Assembly (NCBI GenBank): GCA_903859705.1
Contig: CAIONQ010000133.1
Span: 34,706 to 98,705, forward strand
Length of the DNA stretch: 64,000 nt
Direction: 5' to 3'
Source: an uncultured Chthonomonas sp.
Lineage (GTDB): Bacteria > Armatimonadota > Chthonomonadetes > Chthonomonadales > Chthonomonadaceae
Of this stretch, positions 26,010 to 35,700 are shown one piece after another. Each line of letters begins with the position of its first letter. The first letter of the stretch is position 1. The position numbers and the translations under genes are program-made. The notes under the pieces are model-generated. The model made no database searches. It was not told the origin of the DNA and worked only from the letters and a program-made list of their open reading frames with translations.

Positions 26010-27150
26010 GCATTCTGGAAAAACACCAGTAAGCCCCAATCACACCCACCGCGCAGCTGCACACCGCCGCCAGCCGGGCATGTGCTGCGGCATCTTTTTT
26101 GGCAGCCCACAGCAGGGGCGGCAGCACTGCCAACACCACAGCGCACTGCCCAAGCTCCACACCGGCATTAAAGCTGGCAAGCGGCAGGGCAAGCATGCCC
26201 CGTGGCATGCCTGCTTCCCGTATGCCGCCCGCAAAACCAAAACCATGTATCAGCCCAAAACAAAAGGCGCAACCCAGCCGCCAATCTGGCTTAAATCCCT
26301 TTGCTGCCTGTGCCGGGTTATCTTGGGTGGCCCCTAATCGGCGCATATTCTCTGCGGCCGCAATGCATATAGAGAGCGCAATAAGGGGCTCTATAACGCG
26401 AGAGGGCGGCGTAACCGCAGAGAGTGCCGCCACCGAGAGCGTGATGCTATGTGCCACCGTAAAGGCGGTTACTGTTTTGAGAACCGTGCGCAGGCAGGAG
26501 GCAGTTAGCAGCAGTGCAATAACAAACAGAATATGATCGGCACCTGTGAAGATGTGCTGCATACCCATGGCGCAGTATCGGCGTGCAGTGCTCCAGCCAC
26601 TTTCAGTATTGATTGTATTGGCAGTCCTGCTATCGGTGAAAAGCGGGTGGGCGTCATCCAGCATCTCGCGGAAAGTGGGGCATCCATCCCGCTTTACAAT
26701 AAGCAGCGTTCTTGCAAGAGGGTCTTCCGGAAAGATGCGGCTCTGCACGCTTACCCTGCCGTTTGTAACGGGCATGCTGGCGTGCCAGGTGAGCATATCG
26801 GAGCCAGCCTCCGTGTTTTCTAAAGCGTGAGCCGGGGAAAATGGCTCCCCATCCAGCAGTATATGCAGCCGTTTTCTTATGACCAAATCGCAGGCTACGG
26901 GGGTAATGCCCGCGCCACTCAGGCCCTCCATCTGCATTAATCGACTTATTGGCACTGCTGCGGTAACCTCTGCGGTTTGGCGCTTTACCTCAATGGTAAT
27001 GCCAGAAAGCCCCAGATCATGCGCGATGCTGCGCGTGGAACACAGCAGCAGAAACGCGCAAAGCAGCAGAGAGCACCGAAGGCAAGCAGGGGCTCTTCCA
27101 TACGCCCCGCATGCGCTGCTCTTATTGGGTGTCCCCCATTGGTTAATCAT
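25996..27150 (-). CDS. HupE/UreJ family membrane protein
   Basis: A 384-residue membrane protein of the HupE/UreJ_2 type. The N-terminal ~180 residues form an extracytoplasmic domain after a signal-like segment (LLLCAFLLLCSTRSIA). The membrane domain begins at MGMQHIFTGADHILFVIALL, the family signature with the conserved His and Asp, and continues with TAFTVAHSITLSVAAL and CFGLIHGFGFAG. HupE homologues are implicated in nickel, cobalt or other metal uptake. Here it sits between a phosphatase and the YHYH-PEBP gene, with four-base and 14-base overlaps, so it acts with them. Confidence 0.85.
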   Translation of the reverse strand: MINQWGTPNKSSACGAYGRAPACLRCSLLLCAFLLLCSTRSIAHDLGLSGITIEVKRQTAEVTAAVPISRLMQMEGLSGAGITPVACDLVIRKRLHILLDGEPFSPAHALENTEAGSDMLTWHASMPVTNGRVSVQSRIFPEDPLARTLLIVKRDGCPTFREMLDDAHPLFTDSRTANTINTESGWSTARRYCAMGMQHIFTGADHILFVIALLLTASCLRTVLKTVTAFTVAHSITLSVAALSAVTPPSRVIEPLIALSICIAAAENMRRLGATQDNPAQAAKGFKPDWRLGCAFCFGLIHGFGFAGGIREAGMPRGMLALPLASFNAGVELGQCAVVLAVLPPLLWAAKKDAAAHARLAAVCSCAVGVIGAYWCFSRMHGGS

Positions 27151-28874
27151 TTCACCGGCTTTTGTGCGCTGCCCGGCTTTATGGTGTACGTGTCGGCAGT
27201 CATTCCATTCTTCTGCGTTCCGTTCTCATCTTTGGGAAAAAATGCCCGAATGTAGGATACGGTTACACCTTCTGGTGCAACCTTCACGCGCAGATGCCCG
27301 CTATTGGGCAGTTGCTTTCCGCTCTGGTAAGCCTCGCTATTAAAGGCGGTGTAGGTGTCATCTGCCGGGTTGGGCGTGGATTGATACACCACACCATCCA
27401 GCTCCTGATGGCAGTAGATGTGATCATGCCCCTGGAAGAATGCGGTTACTCCGCTCTTAACAAACAGCTGATGAATGGGCAGGCTCCAGGTGGGGCGCAT
27501 CTGTTTGAACACATCGTTGCCCCGCCGATCCTGTCCGCCCCATTCATACAGCTTGGCCACCTCTACACCACCCCTGCCGGTGCCAAGCACATGGTGGGCA
27601 AACACAAACTTGTACTTCGCGTGGCTGCCGGTAAGCGTTTTCTCAAGCCAGTGGTACTGATCATCCCCTAAAGTTATCTGCCACATGTCCCGGGCGCCCT
27701 TACCGCCACCCCCGCCCTTCTGGCCCTTCTTACGGCCTCGTCCGCCACTACCGGGAAGGCCATTGCCCTGGCCCGGCTCCTGGGCGTTATCTTCCTTATT
27801 TTCTTCGCCGGCACCATTCACGTTACCACCGTTGGTGCCCTTGCCGCCACTCTGGTTATTGCCCCCTTTGCCACCAGCGCCGCCACGTATCTCCTGTACG
27901 GTTGCGGGATCATACTTGCCGGTGCGGCCATCATCCACGCCAATAGGAGAGTGCCAGTAGGGGTCTATAACCACAAACAGGGCATCTCCCCAGGTAAAGG
28001 CATAGTAATCGCGCAGCAGCCCTATGTGTTTCACCTGCTCCTTATCGCCGCTGTAAAAGCCTCCCGGCGCTGGAAGTGGGTAAAAATGTGTGCGCGCCAG
28101 GCCTGCCATTACAGCAGGGTTGTTGGGCGTATCATCCAGCCAGTGCCGCCCGGCCTGCTCATGGTTGCCATTAACAAGGAAGAGCGCCGCACTGTTGGCG
28201 GCCTGCCCCACAAAGGATCTCTGCCCCGCATACACGGCATCCACAGCAGATTGTGAGAGGTGGCCAAGCAGATTCTCTATGCTGAAGTCATCGCCCAGCA
28301 TAATGTAAAAATCGGGATGCTCTGCTGCCACCGATTTCAGGTTGCTCATGTACAGCTCCGGGTTGTACATTTTGTCTTCGCGCTCCGGGTGAGAATCTCC
28401 CTGAACATCAAATACAAATGCGCTGCCCGGCTTTCGGGCGGTATGAAAACGGCACTCGCTGCCTTTTGTGGCGGCGGCATCGCCGGTGCTGTGCGTTACC
28501 AGCCGGTAGTAGTACTGGGTATCGGCGGCAAGGCCCGTTACTTCTACCTCACGAGGTTCGTTTGCCTTAACGGTAGCCGCAGGCGTTTTACGCGTGTAGA
28601 TCCCCGGCGATGTACCGATCTCTAAGTAGGCCTCAAAATCTGTGCTTGAGAGTACGCTTGCTGTAATACTAACATCGGTAGGGCGGCCCAGCACCACCGA
28701 TAGCCGCGCCAGCGGGCCAGGTGTTCTTCGTTTGCCGCCGCCGCCCTGCAGGGCATAGCCCCCCGTTACGGCCAGTGCCACCAGTGCGCCCGCAACAATC
28801 ATACGTTGTGGCCTTACTTTTCTGGTGTCTTTTCTCACACGGCTATTCATAACTTTTGCTCTTCTCCGGCTCAC
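27147..28874 (-). CDS. Exported metallophosphoesterase (purple-acid-phosphatase-like)
   Basis: A 575-residue exported phosphoesterase. A hydrophobic N-terminal segment (MIVAGALVALAVTGGYAL) is followed by a Fn3-like domain (EVEVTGLAADTQYYYRLVTH) as in purple acid phosphatases. The metal-site motifs are DVQGDSHPE, MLGDDFSIEN, NGNHEQAG, FAHHVLGTG and FQGHDHIYCH. A long insert (about residues 335-395) is rich in Gly, Asn and Lys (GGKGGNNQSGGKGTNGGN). It overlaps the downstream HupE-like gene by four bases and its upstream paralogue by four bases. Confidence 0.88.
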   Translation of the reverse strand: MSRRRAKVMNSRVRKDTRKVRPQRMIVAGALVALAVTGGYALQGGGGKRRTPGPLARLSVVLGRPTDVSITASVLSSTDFEAYLEIGTSPGIYTRKTPAATVKANEPREVEVTGLAADTQYYYRLVTHSTGDAAATKGSECRFHTARKPGSAFVFDVQGDSHPEREDKMYNPELYMSNLKSVAAEHPDFYIMLGDDFSIENLLGHLSQSAVDAVYAGQRSFVGQAANSAALFLVNGNHEQAGRHWLDDTPNNPAVMAGLARTHFYPLPAPGGFYSGDKEQVKHIGLLRDYYAFTWGDALFVVIDPYWHSPIGVDDGRTGKYDPATVQEIRGGAGGKGGNNQSGGKGTNGGNVNGAGEENKEDNAQEPGQGNGLPGSGGRGRKKGQKGGGGGKGARDMWQITLGDDQYHWLEKTLTGSHAKYKFVFAHHVLGTGRGGVEVAKLYEWGGQDRRGNDVFKQMRPTWSLPIHQLFVKSGVTAFFQGHDHIYCHQELDGVVYQSTPNPADDTYTAFNSEAYQSGKQLPNSGHLRVKVAPEGVTVSYIRAFFPKDENGTQKNGMTADTYTIKPGSAQKPVK

Positions 28875-30502
28875 TGTGCTGCCCGAGCCAGTTTGGCGGC
28901 TGGCTTAATATGGTATTCGGCCGCAATTGCGGCATTCTTTAGCTGTGGACCTCTCATATCCTGCCCACTTGCCCGCACATACTGCACGGTAACTTCGGCA
29001 GGGGTAACGTGCACACGCAGATGCCCGCTGCTGGGCAAAAAATCGCCTTTAAGATAGCCGTACTCTTCGGCATGGTCGTTGCGGGTATTGGCTGCAGAAG
29101 GCTGCGGCACCAGCTGGTACACTATTCCATCTTTCTCCTGATGCGCATAAAAGTGGTCGTGGCCATGAAACACCGCCGAAACACCCGTCTCTTTTAGCAC
29201 GGCGTGTATTGGCCTTTCCCAGCCGGGACGGTTGGCTGCAAAGGTATCGGCACCCGCGTAATCTTTGCCGCCCCATTCAAACAGGCCAGCAACGTCTGAG
29301 CCGCCTCTGCCGCCATCTGCGGTGCCGCCCACTAACTGGTGAATAAACAGAAACTTGTACTTTGCACTTGAGGCGCGCAGCGTTTTTGCAAGCCACTTAT
29401 ACTGGGCCTCACCCAGCGACATTGCCCAGGGATTTTCCCCACGGCGCGTGTTTCCAGAGGTCCAGTAAGGGTCTAACACAACAAAAAGCGCATCTCCCCA
29501 GGTGTAGGCATAGTAATTTTGAAGGCTGCCGGCAAAAGGGTTGGGTGTGGTGTTGCCGGTGTAAAACGCATCAGGCTCTGGATTGGGGAAGTACTTCTTG
29601 CGCTGCAGGCAGCTCCAAACCGCCAGCCCATCTGCCGCACCGGTGCCGGGGCGCTTTAACTCCTCGCCATCATGGTTGCCAATAGTTAAAAACACAGGGG
29701 CGTTTTGGCCAACCTGGCCAATATAGTAACGCTGGGCAAGGTACTGCTTTGCGGCGCTCTCCCGGCCGGGGTGTTTGCCCGTCATAAACGTATCGCCCAA
29801 ATCAATCAAAAAGTCCGGGTTATCTGCGGCCTCATTTGCCAGCGCGCTTTTGTAAACGCCGGTGGCGCTGTTGCTATCCAAATGAGAATCTGCCTGCAGT
29901 ACAAAAGTGAACCCTGCGCCCGGCGCCCGCTGTGTGTGAAAGTGATAACTGCCCGTTTCTGGCAAAATCTGAGCGCCGGTTTTGGAGTTGATCAGCCGGT
30001 AGGTGTAGGCTGTATCTGGCTTAAGGTTTTTTACTGCCAGCAGGCAGGGTGTGGCGGCCTGTGCCTCTTCCGCCTCGGCTATTTGGGGCTTGCCCGCCGG
30101 GCCAGTAACCTCTGCGGCAATTTTGGCGGCGGTTTTGAGCATTACGCTAATCCCAATGCTGGTTGCGGTGGGCCTGCACAGCACCACATCGCCAGTGTGG
30201 TCTGGCACGGTGGTCTGCATGCTTTCGGCGGTTTCCTGCGGGCCGCCGCCTCTTCTTCCGCCATTGCGGCCGCCCCCCTGGCGGTCGGGGCCCTGCTGGC
30301 CCGCGCCCTGGCGGGGTGGAGGCTGCAAATTGCCGCCTTGCTGCTGCGTGGTAAAGCCAATAAGCGCGGCACCCGCCGCCAGCACTGCGGTTAACTTCAA
30401 TGCCGTATCCGTTGCCCAACTGCTCTCAGGCATCTCTAACATTCTTGCCGCTCCCGGGTTCACGCTATCTGGCATCCGCCCTGAGGGGTGCAGATTTGCC
30501 AA
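28871..30502 (-). CDS. Exported metallophosphoesterase, paralogue of the 27147 gene
   Basis: A 543-residue protein with the same architecture as its neighbour: membrane anchor (LTAVLAAGAALIGF), a Gly/Arg/Pro-rich segment (RQGGGRNGGRRGGGPQE), Fn3-like domain (AVKNLKPDTAYTYRLIN), then the phosphoesterase motifs LQADSHLDS, DLGDTFMTG, IGNHDGEE, FIHQLVGG and FHGHDHFYAHQ. It heads the operon. The start is uncertain: a TTG at 30502 overlaps a 30490-30510 inverted repeat, and the ATG at 30475 is an alternative. Likely regulated by the divergent two-component system across 30503-30616. Confidence 0.87.
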   Translation of the reverse strand: MANLHPSGRMPDSVNPGAARMLEMPESSWATDTALKLTAVLAAGAALIGFTTQQQGGNLQPPPRQGAGQQGPDRQGGGRNGGRRGGGPQETAESMQTTVPDHTGDVVLCRPTATSIGISVMLKTAAKIAAEVTGPAGKPQIAEAEEAQAATPCLLAVKNLKPDTAYTYRLINSKTGAQILPETGSYHFHTQRAPGAGFTFVLQADSHLDSNSATGVYKSALANEAADNPDFLIDLGDTFMTGKHPGRESAAKQYLAQRYYIGQVGQNAPVFLTIGNHDGEELKRPGTGAADGLAVWSCLQRKKYFPNPEPDAFYTGNTTPNPFAGSLQNYYAYTWGDALFVVLDPYWTSGNTRRGENPWAMSLGEAQYKWLAKTLRASSAKYKFLFIHQLVGGTADGGRGGSDVAGLFEWGGKDYAGADTFAANRPGWERPIHAVLKETGVSAVFHGHDHFYAHQEKDGIVYQLVPQPSAANTRNDHAEEYGYLKGDFLPSSGHLRVHVTPAEVTVQYVRASGQDMRGPQLKNAAIAAEYHIKPAAKLARAAQ

Positions 30503-30616
30503 AAATCTGCCTTCACAATCCCATTTTAACAGGCCAACATGATGTTAAGATGATGAAAGCATCATCTTATCCTCATCTTGATGCAGTAACCTATAGCCAC
30601 CAAACATCTTAAGGGT
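30503..30616. promoter_or_regulatory. Divergent regulatory region with PhoB-like repeats
   Basis: Contains TCATCTT at 30562-30568 and again at 30573-30579, exactly 11 bp apart, the helical spacing used by PhoB/OmpR-type regulators. An inverted repeat AAGATGATG (30547-30555) / CATCATCTT (30560-30568) and another CATCTT at 30605-30610 add sites. It lies between the phosphatase operon and the response-regulator gene, so autoregulation and operon control are both plausible (inferred). Confidence 0.6.
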
Positions 30617-31345
30617 ATGCATTACCAGAGCGGGGGCTGCGCCGTGCACATACTGCTTGTTGAAGATGATGAAGCCATGGCACAGGTAATAATCTGGGGC
30701 CTGGAAGCAGAGCGCCATGTAATAGATTGGCAGCAGGATGGACTCTCGGGCCTGAAGGCCGTGAGAGATAACGATTATGCGCTGATAATTTTGGATGTAA
30801 TGCTACCGGGCATGGATGGCCTGCAGCTATGTGAACGCCTGCGCCGACAGCGCTGCGTTACCCCGGTGCTTATGCTAACGGCGCGGGGCACCACCGAGGA
30901 CAGAATAGAGGGGCTGAACATTGGTGCCGATGACTACCTGCCCAAGCCCTTCGATTTTAATGAGCTGATTGCGCGGGTGCGAGCGCTGCTGAGGCGCGGC
31001 ATGGTAAATAGAACTTCGATCATAAAAATTGCAGATCTGGAGATAGATACCATTGCCCGGCGGGTAAAGCGGGGCGGGGCAGATATTCCTCTCAGCCGTC
31101 GAGAGTATGATCTGCTGGTGGCGCTTGCTTTGCAGGAGGGGCGGGTGCTTACACGGGAGGTGATACAGGACAGAATATGGGTGGATGCCTCCTCTTATTC
31201 CAACACGGTGGACGTAAAAATTGTTATGCTGCGCAAAAAGATAGATACGCCTGGCACCACCCCGCTAATACACACCGTGCGGGGGTTAGGTTATATGCTC
31301 CGAAGCACGGATAGCGGCGAAGAGCCAGCGGGGGCAGATTCTTGA
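30617..31345 (+). CDS. OmpR-family response regulator
   Basis: A 242-residue regulator. The receiver domain has ILLVEDDEAMA, the phospho-acceptor Asp in LIILDVMLPGMDG, LMLTARG and the Lys in LPKPFDFNEL. The winged-helix DNA-binding domain has LSRREYDLLVALAL and SNTVDVKIVMLRKKI, ending HTVRGLGYML. ATG 30617 is used; a GTG at 30644 directly before HILLVEDD could also serve. It overlaps the kinase gene by four bases and is divergent from the phosphatase operon. Confidence 0.93.
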   Translation: MHYQSGGCAVHILLVEDDEAMAQVIIWGLEAERHVIDWQQDGLSGLKAVRDNDYALIILDVMLPGMDGLQLCERLRRQRCVTPVLMLTARGTTEDRIEGLNIGADDYLPKPFDFNELIARVRALLRRGMVNRTSIIKIADLEIDTIARRVKRGGADIPLSRREYDLLVALALQEGRVLTREVIQDRIWVDASSYSNTVDVKIVMLRKKIDTPGTTPLIHTVRGLGYMLRSTDSGEEPAGADS

Positions 31346-32772
31346 AAACAGCCTCTTATGCAAACCGCGCTGCCGGATGGATGCACAGTGTGCGTACCCG
31401 GCTAATAGTGTGGAATGTGGTAACCATACTTTTTATAATGGGGACTTGCGGTGCCGCCGCAGAGCAGATGATGCGCAGCGCCATATTGGTTTCCATAGAC
31501 AGGGAGCTGGCACGGCGGGCACAGGGCCTGGCAGAGCATCCCGATCCTCGGCCAAAGCATCTGGCAGAGGCAAACCACCACACCGGCAATCCCGATCCCA
31601 CTCAGCCCTACTCCGGTTTCGATAAGCCCCAGGTGCTGGATTTGCAGGGCAATGTGCGCATGCCAGAAAGCATGCTGCAGCCCTGGGATAGCTCTGCAGC
31701 ACTGGCCGCAGCACGCGGTAAACAACAATTAACCACCGTAACAGTGCAGGGCTATCCGTTCCGGGTGGCAACCTGCCCCTATCCTGCGCAGGGGCAGCCG
31801 CTGGGGGTGGTGCAGGTGCCCTATCCGCTGGGGCAGGCATACCACTCTTTGGAAGAGCTAAACCGAATGCTGTTAAACCTGCTGCCCGTAGCCCTGCTGC
31901 TGGTGGCTGGCAGCGCCGCCTTTTTAGCGGGACGGGCGCTGCGACCCGTGAAAGCAATAGTGCGCACCACCGAGCAGATAGGGGCAACAAACCTTACCGC
32001 CAGGCTAAACACGGGCACCAGAGATGAGTTTGGAGAGCTTGCAGCCGTAATAAACCGCATGTTAGATAGGCTGCAGGGGCTGGTAGAGCGAGAGCGCCGG
32101 TTTACTGCAGACGCATCCCACGAGTTGCAAACACCGCTGGCTGTAATAAAAGCAAATGCCAGCCTCTGCCTTACGCGGGATACCGATTTGGCTGGCTACA
32201 AACGTGGAATGGAGGCCATAAACCGCGCCAGTACCTCTATGACCAACCTAACCCAGGATCTGCTGCTGCTTGCCCGTGCCGATGCCGGCAGCAGCATTCG
32301 AGAGACCACCGTACTGCCCATAAGCGATATTATTGCCGATGCCGCCGCTCTGTGTTCCACCAGCAGCACAGACAGGGCCGAGATAACCATACAAGAGGCC
32401 AGCCCGGAGTTATGCGTAACCGGCTGCGAGCAGGAGCTTGTGCGCGTGTTTGTAAACTTGCTGCAAAACGCCCGCCGCCACACCCCGGCATCCGGCAGTA
32501 TAACTGTAGCGGCCAGACAAGAAGGCGGATGCATAAAGATAGCAGTGGCAGATACAGGCAGCGGAATAGCGCCAGAGCACCTTTCCCACCTTGGAGAGCG
32601 TTTTTATCGGGCAGACAAGGCCAGATCGAGAGCCGAAGGCGGCACCGGCCTCGGCCTGGCCATTGTAAAAACCATACTCACCGCCCACAGTGGCCAAATC
32701 CAGTTTGAAAGCACCACCGGCACAGGCACCACCGCAACGGTAACCCTGCCCGCCGCCGCGCCACTCAGCTGA
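31342..32772 (+). CDS. Sensor histidine kinase
   Basis: A 476-residue membrane kinase. The first membrane segment (LIVWNVVTILFIMGTCG) and the second (LLPVALLLVAGSAAFLAG) enclose a ~130-residue periplasmic sensor domain. A HAMP region follows (AGRALRPVKAIVRTTEQIG), then the H-box FTADASHELQTPLAVIK with phospho-acceptor His, and the HATPase N, G1 and G2 boxes (LLQNARRHTP, VADTGSGIAPEHL, GGTGLGLAIVKTI). The start is a TTG overlapping the regulator stop (four-base overlap). Its 3' end is duplicated at 22686-22820. Confidence 0.92.
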   Translation: MKTASYANRAAGWMHSVRTRLIVWNVVTILFIMGTCGAAAEQMMRSAILVSIDRELARRAQGLAEHPDPRPKHLAEANHHTGNPDPTQPYSGFDKPQVLDLQGNVRMPESMLQPWDSSAALAAARGKQQLTTVTVQGYPFRVATCPYPAQGQPLGVVQVPYPLGQAYHSLEELNRMLLNLLPVALLLVAGSAAFLAGRALRPVKAIVRTTEQIGATNLTARLNTGTRDEFGELAAVINRMLDRLQGLVERERRFTADASHELQTPLAVIKANASLCLTRDTDLAGYKRGMEAINRASTSMTNLTQDLLLLARADAGSSIRETTVLPISDIIADAAALCSTSSTDRAEITIQEASPELCVTGCEQELVRVFVNLLQNARRHTPASGSITVAARQEGGCIKIAVADTGSGIAPEHLSHLGERFYRADKARSRAEGGTGLGLAIVKTILTAHSGQIQFESTTGTGTTATVTLPAAAPLS

Positions 32773-32796
32773 CCAGCAGCCCACTCGCCTAAAAAC

Positions 32797-35700
32797 CTAA
32801 CCCGCCGCCTGCCGAAACCGCTGGTAGAGGGTCTCGGGGATGGGGTGGTGCAGCTTCCACACAATCTGCATCGGCATCTCAGATTCATGAGATACGTAGT
32901 CGGCGGTGCCTAAGCAATAGTAAGGCTGTGGCACGCCATCCAACTCCTTCTGCTCACGCACCATCAGCACCACATAGCCACCATCTTTTTGATGCGTAAT
33001 GTACCGTTTGCCCGCAGAATGCGATGCACGTGTTCTGGATTGAGATTCCCAGTGGAAGAGATCTCGAGAGATGGGGTAATCCCGGTAACGTGTGGATTCG
33101 GAATACTCTTTTTCCGTTTTACGGAGCGTTACAAGCAGCACGTCTGTCTTCTGTTCATCAAAATACCGAACGCCTTCTCGCAGGCTGCTGGGCGTGTTCA
33201 AACCAAATGCCGCCATCAACTCGTCTCTCGAGTAACGTGCGTTTCGCCTTAGTGGTATCTGCCTTAGCTCATCTGGTTCAAGATCGTAGGTGATGCAATC
33301 GGCTTGCTCATTAATCAATGTGAGCAGTTCAATCAATTCTTCGCGAATAGGGCCACTCTGCCACAATGCGTCAACCTCATCCTGGAGTTCAGGAAGGCTG
33401 ATATTCGGTTTCAAGGTGGCTGCAAGCATGTACAAGAGCCGCTGCTGATAGGGATGAAGTGTGTCAACACGTGGTGCCTGTGCTGATTTCAGCTGGTTTA
33501 CATAGTATTCAAGGCGCCGGTTGTCATCTGTTGTAAGCGTACGATAGAGCTTCATACCGAAGCGCTCTTCAGCAGCTTTCAATTCGTCTGTTAGCGATAC
33601 AAGTCCGGCCTTCTGTTTAAGGGTTGTGAAACAGCGGGTCTTGGTATATAGATCTTCCGCAGAAATCCCAGTATGTTCCAGATACCCGCTCAAAGATATT
33701 TCATTAACAGTGCTCGCCAGGCTTTGGAGCTCGTACACCAGGGCCTTTGTGTTGTTTGGCAGCGAGTTTTGGATGCTGCGCAACACTTCTTGGGTGGATA
33801 CGCGGTCCAGGGTGATAGAGCACCCCGGCGGCAGAGTGGCAAATCCACGTGTAACGCTCTCCGCCAGCTGCTTCCTCGTCTGGCCAGTAAGGGCACGATA
33901 ACGCATATCGAAACGGAAGCGCTCATATTGCTTACCGATAAAGTCCAGCACTGTGAGGCAAGGCTTGCCTTCACAATTTCTGAGCCCGCGCCCCAATTGC
34001 TGTAGAAAAATGGTAGCGCTCTCGGTAGGTCTTAAGAAAAGAACGGTATCTACCGCCGGGATATCTACGCCTTCATTAAAGATGTCCACAGCAAATATAA
34101 TGTTGATTTCACATAGGCGCAGTCTCGACACAGCGGATCTGCGCACTTCAGGCGGAGAGTCTGCGGTGAGGGCAATGCTATGCACATTACATTTATTGAA
34201 GTAAGCAGCCATAAACTCTGCGTGTGCCTTACTCACGCAGAAACCAATGGCCCTCATCTGATCTACGGCAAGCACATGCTTTTCCAGTTGAGCAAGTACT
34301 AACGCCGCGCGGTTTTCGCCCTGTCGAACGTATTTTTGTTCCAGAGCGCCAATATCGTAATGCCCCTGCCTCCATTCAACATCGCTCAGGTCCGTATTGT
34401 CAGCCAGACCAAAGTATACGAATGGGCACAACAGCTGGCTCTGCAGCGCATCCCACAGCCTTAGTTCCACATCGGCCTGTCCGTCAAAAAACCTACGCAC
34501 ATCAAAGCCATCGGTCCGCTCTGGCGTTGCGGTTAGGCCAAGCAGATACTTTGGCTGTAGGTATTCCAGAAGCTTCCGATAGGTGCCAGCATGTGCGTGG
34601 TGGAACTCATCAACAACCACAATATCAAAGGCGTTCGGCGCAAAAGGTACCGTATCAAACCGAGCCAGAGTTTGAATGGATGCAAACACATGGCGGTACT
34701 CTGTAGGCACCTCGCCGTCTACCCACAGCTCGCCGAAGCCACCCTCACGAAGCACATTCCGGTAGGTGAACTGTGACTGTGTTAGGATTTCCTTACGGTG
34801 CGCAACAAACAACAAAGACGGCGGCCGGCCACCTGCTGCAAGGCGCTTGAAATCCAGCGCAGCAACTACCGTTTTTCCAGTTCCGGTTGCCGCCACAATC
34901 AGGTTATAGTTCCGGCCATGCCTTTCGCGCTGAATAGCCAGCATCTGGAGCATCTGTTGTTGATGCGGCATGGGGTGCACATCCAGAAATGAGATGGCGG
35001 CAGAATCTGAATCTACTTTGTTGTAGGATGCCAGCGCACGTTTGAGCTTGTCATTATCTGTGCCAGGTACATACTGCTCAAACCGCTCATCCAGCCAGTA
35101 ATCTTCAAACGTGCTCTTGAATTTCTTGATGATGGCCGGGCACTCGGCGTTCGAAAGGCGTACGTTCCACTCCAGGCCATCCACAAGCGCTGCCCGGGAA
35201 ATGTTCGAGCTTCCAATATAGGCCGTATCAAACCCGGTGATTCGGTGGAACAACCACGCCTTGGCATGAAGTTTTGTGGATGAGGGGGGCTGTTCATAGG
35301 TTATCTTAACCTCTGCCCCCAGTTTCACAAGCAGGTCGATGGCCTTTTGTTGAGTGGCACCCAAATAGGTTGTGGTAATAACCCGCAATCGGCCACGTGT
35401 GCACAGCGCTTCCAGCTGTTTGTGGAGTACTTGAATGCCAGTAAAGTTGATGAAAGCACACAGCAGATCCACGCTATCTGCAGAGCTAATCTCTCCCTGA
35501 ATCGCAGCAGACAGGTTCACCGAGTCTCCAGCATTCACCAGCAGCGCGCTCTCATTTAGAGGAATGACAGAGCCCGAAAAGGGTGGCTTTTCATAGATGG
35601 CATCGTAAACTGCCGTAAGCAACTGTGGGGGCAGAACAATGTTGTCATTCGCATCCAGCAGTTCTGCCGATGCCAGAATTTCAATTAACCTGTTGCAAAC

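Noticed and set aside
30617..32772. KdpDE two-component system for the kdp operon
   Set aside because: The kinase has a small periplasmic sensor domain and two membrane helices, not the KdpD Usp and four-helix layout, and it lies 17 kb away beside the phosphatase operon.
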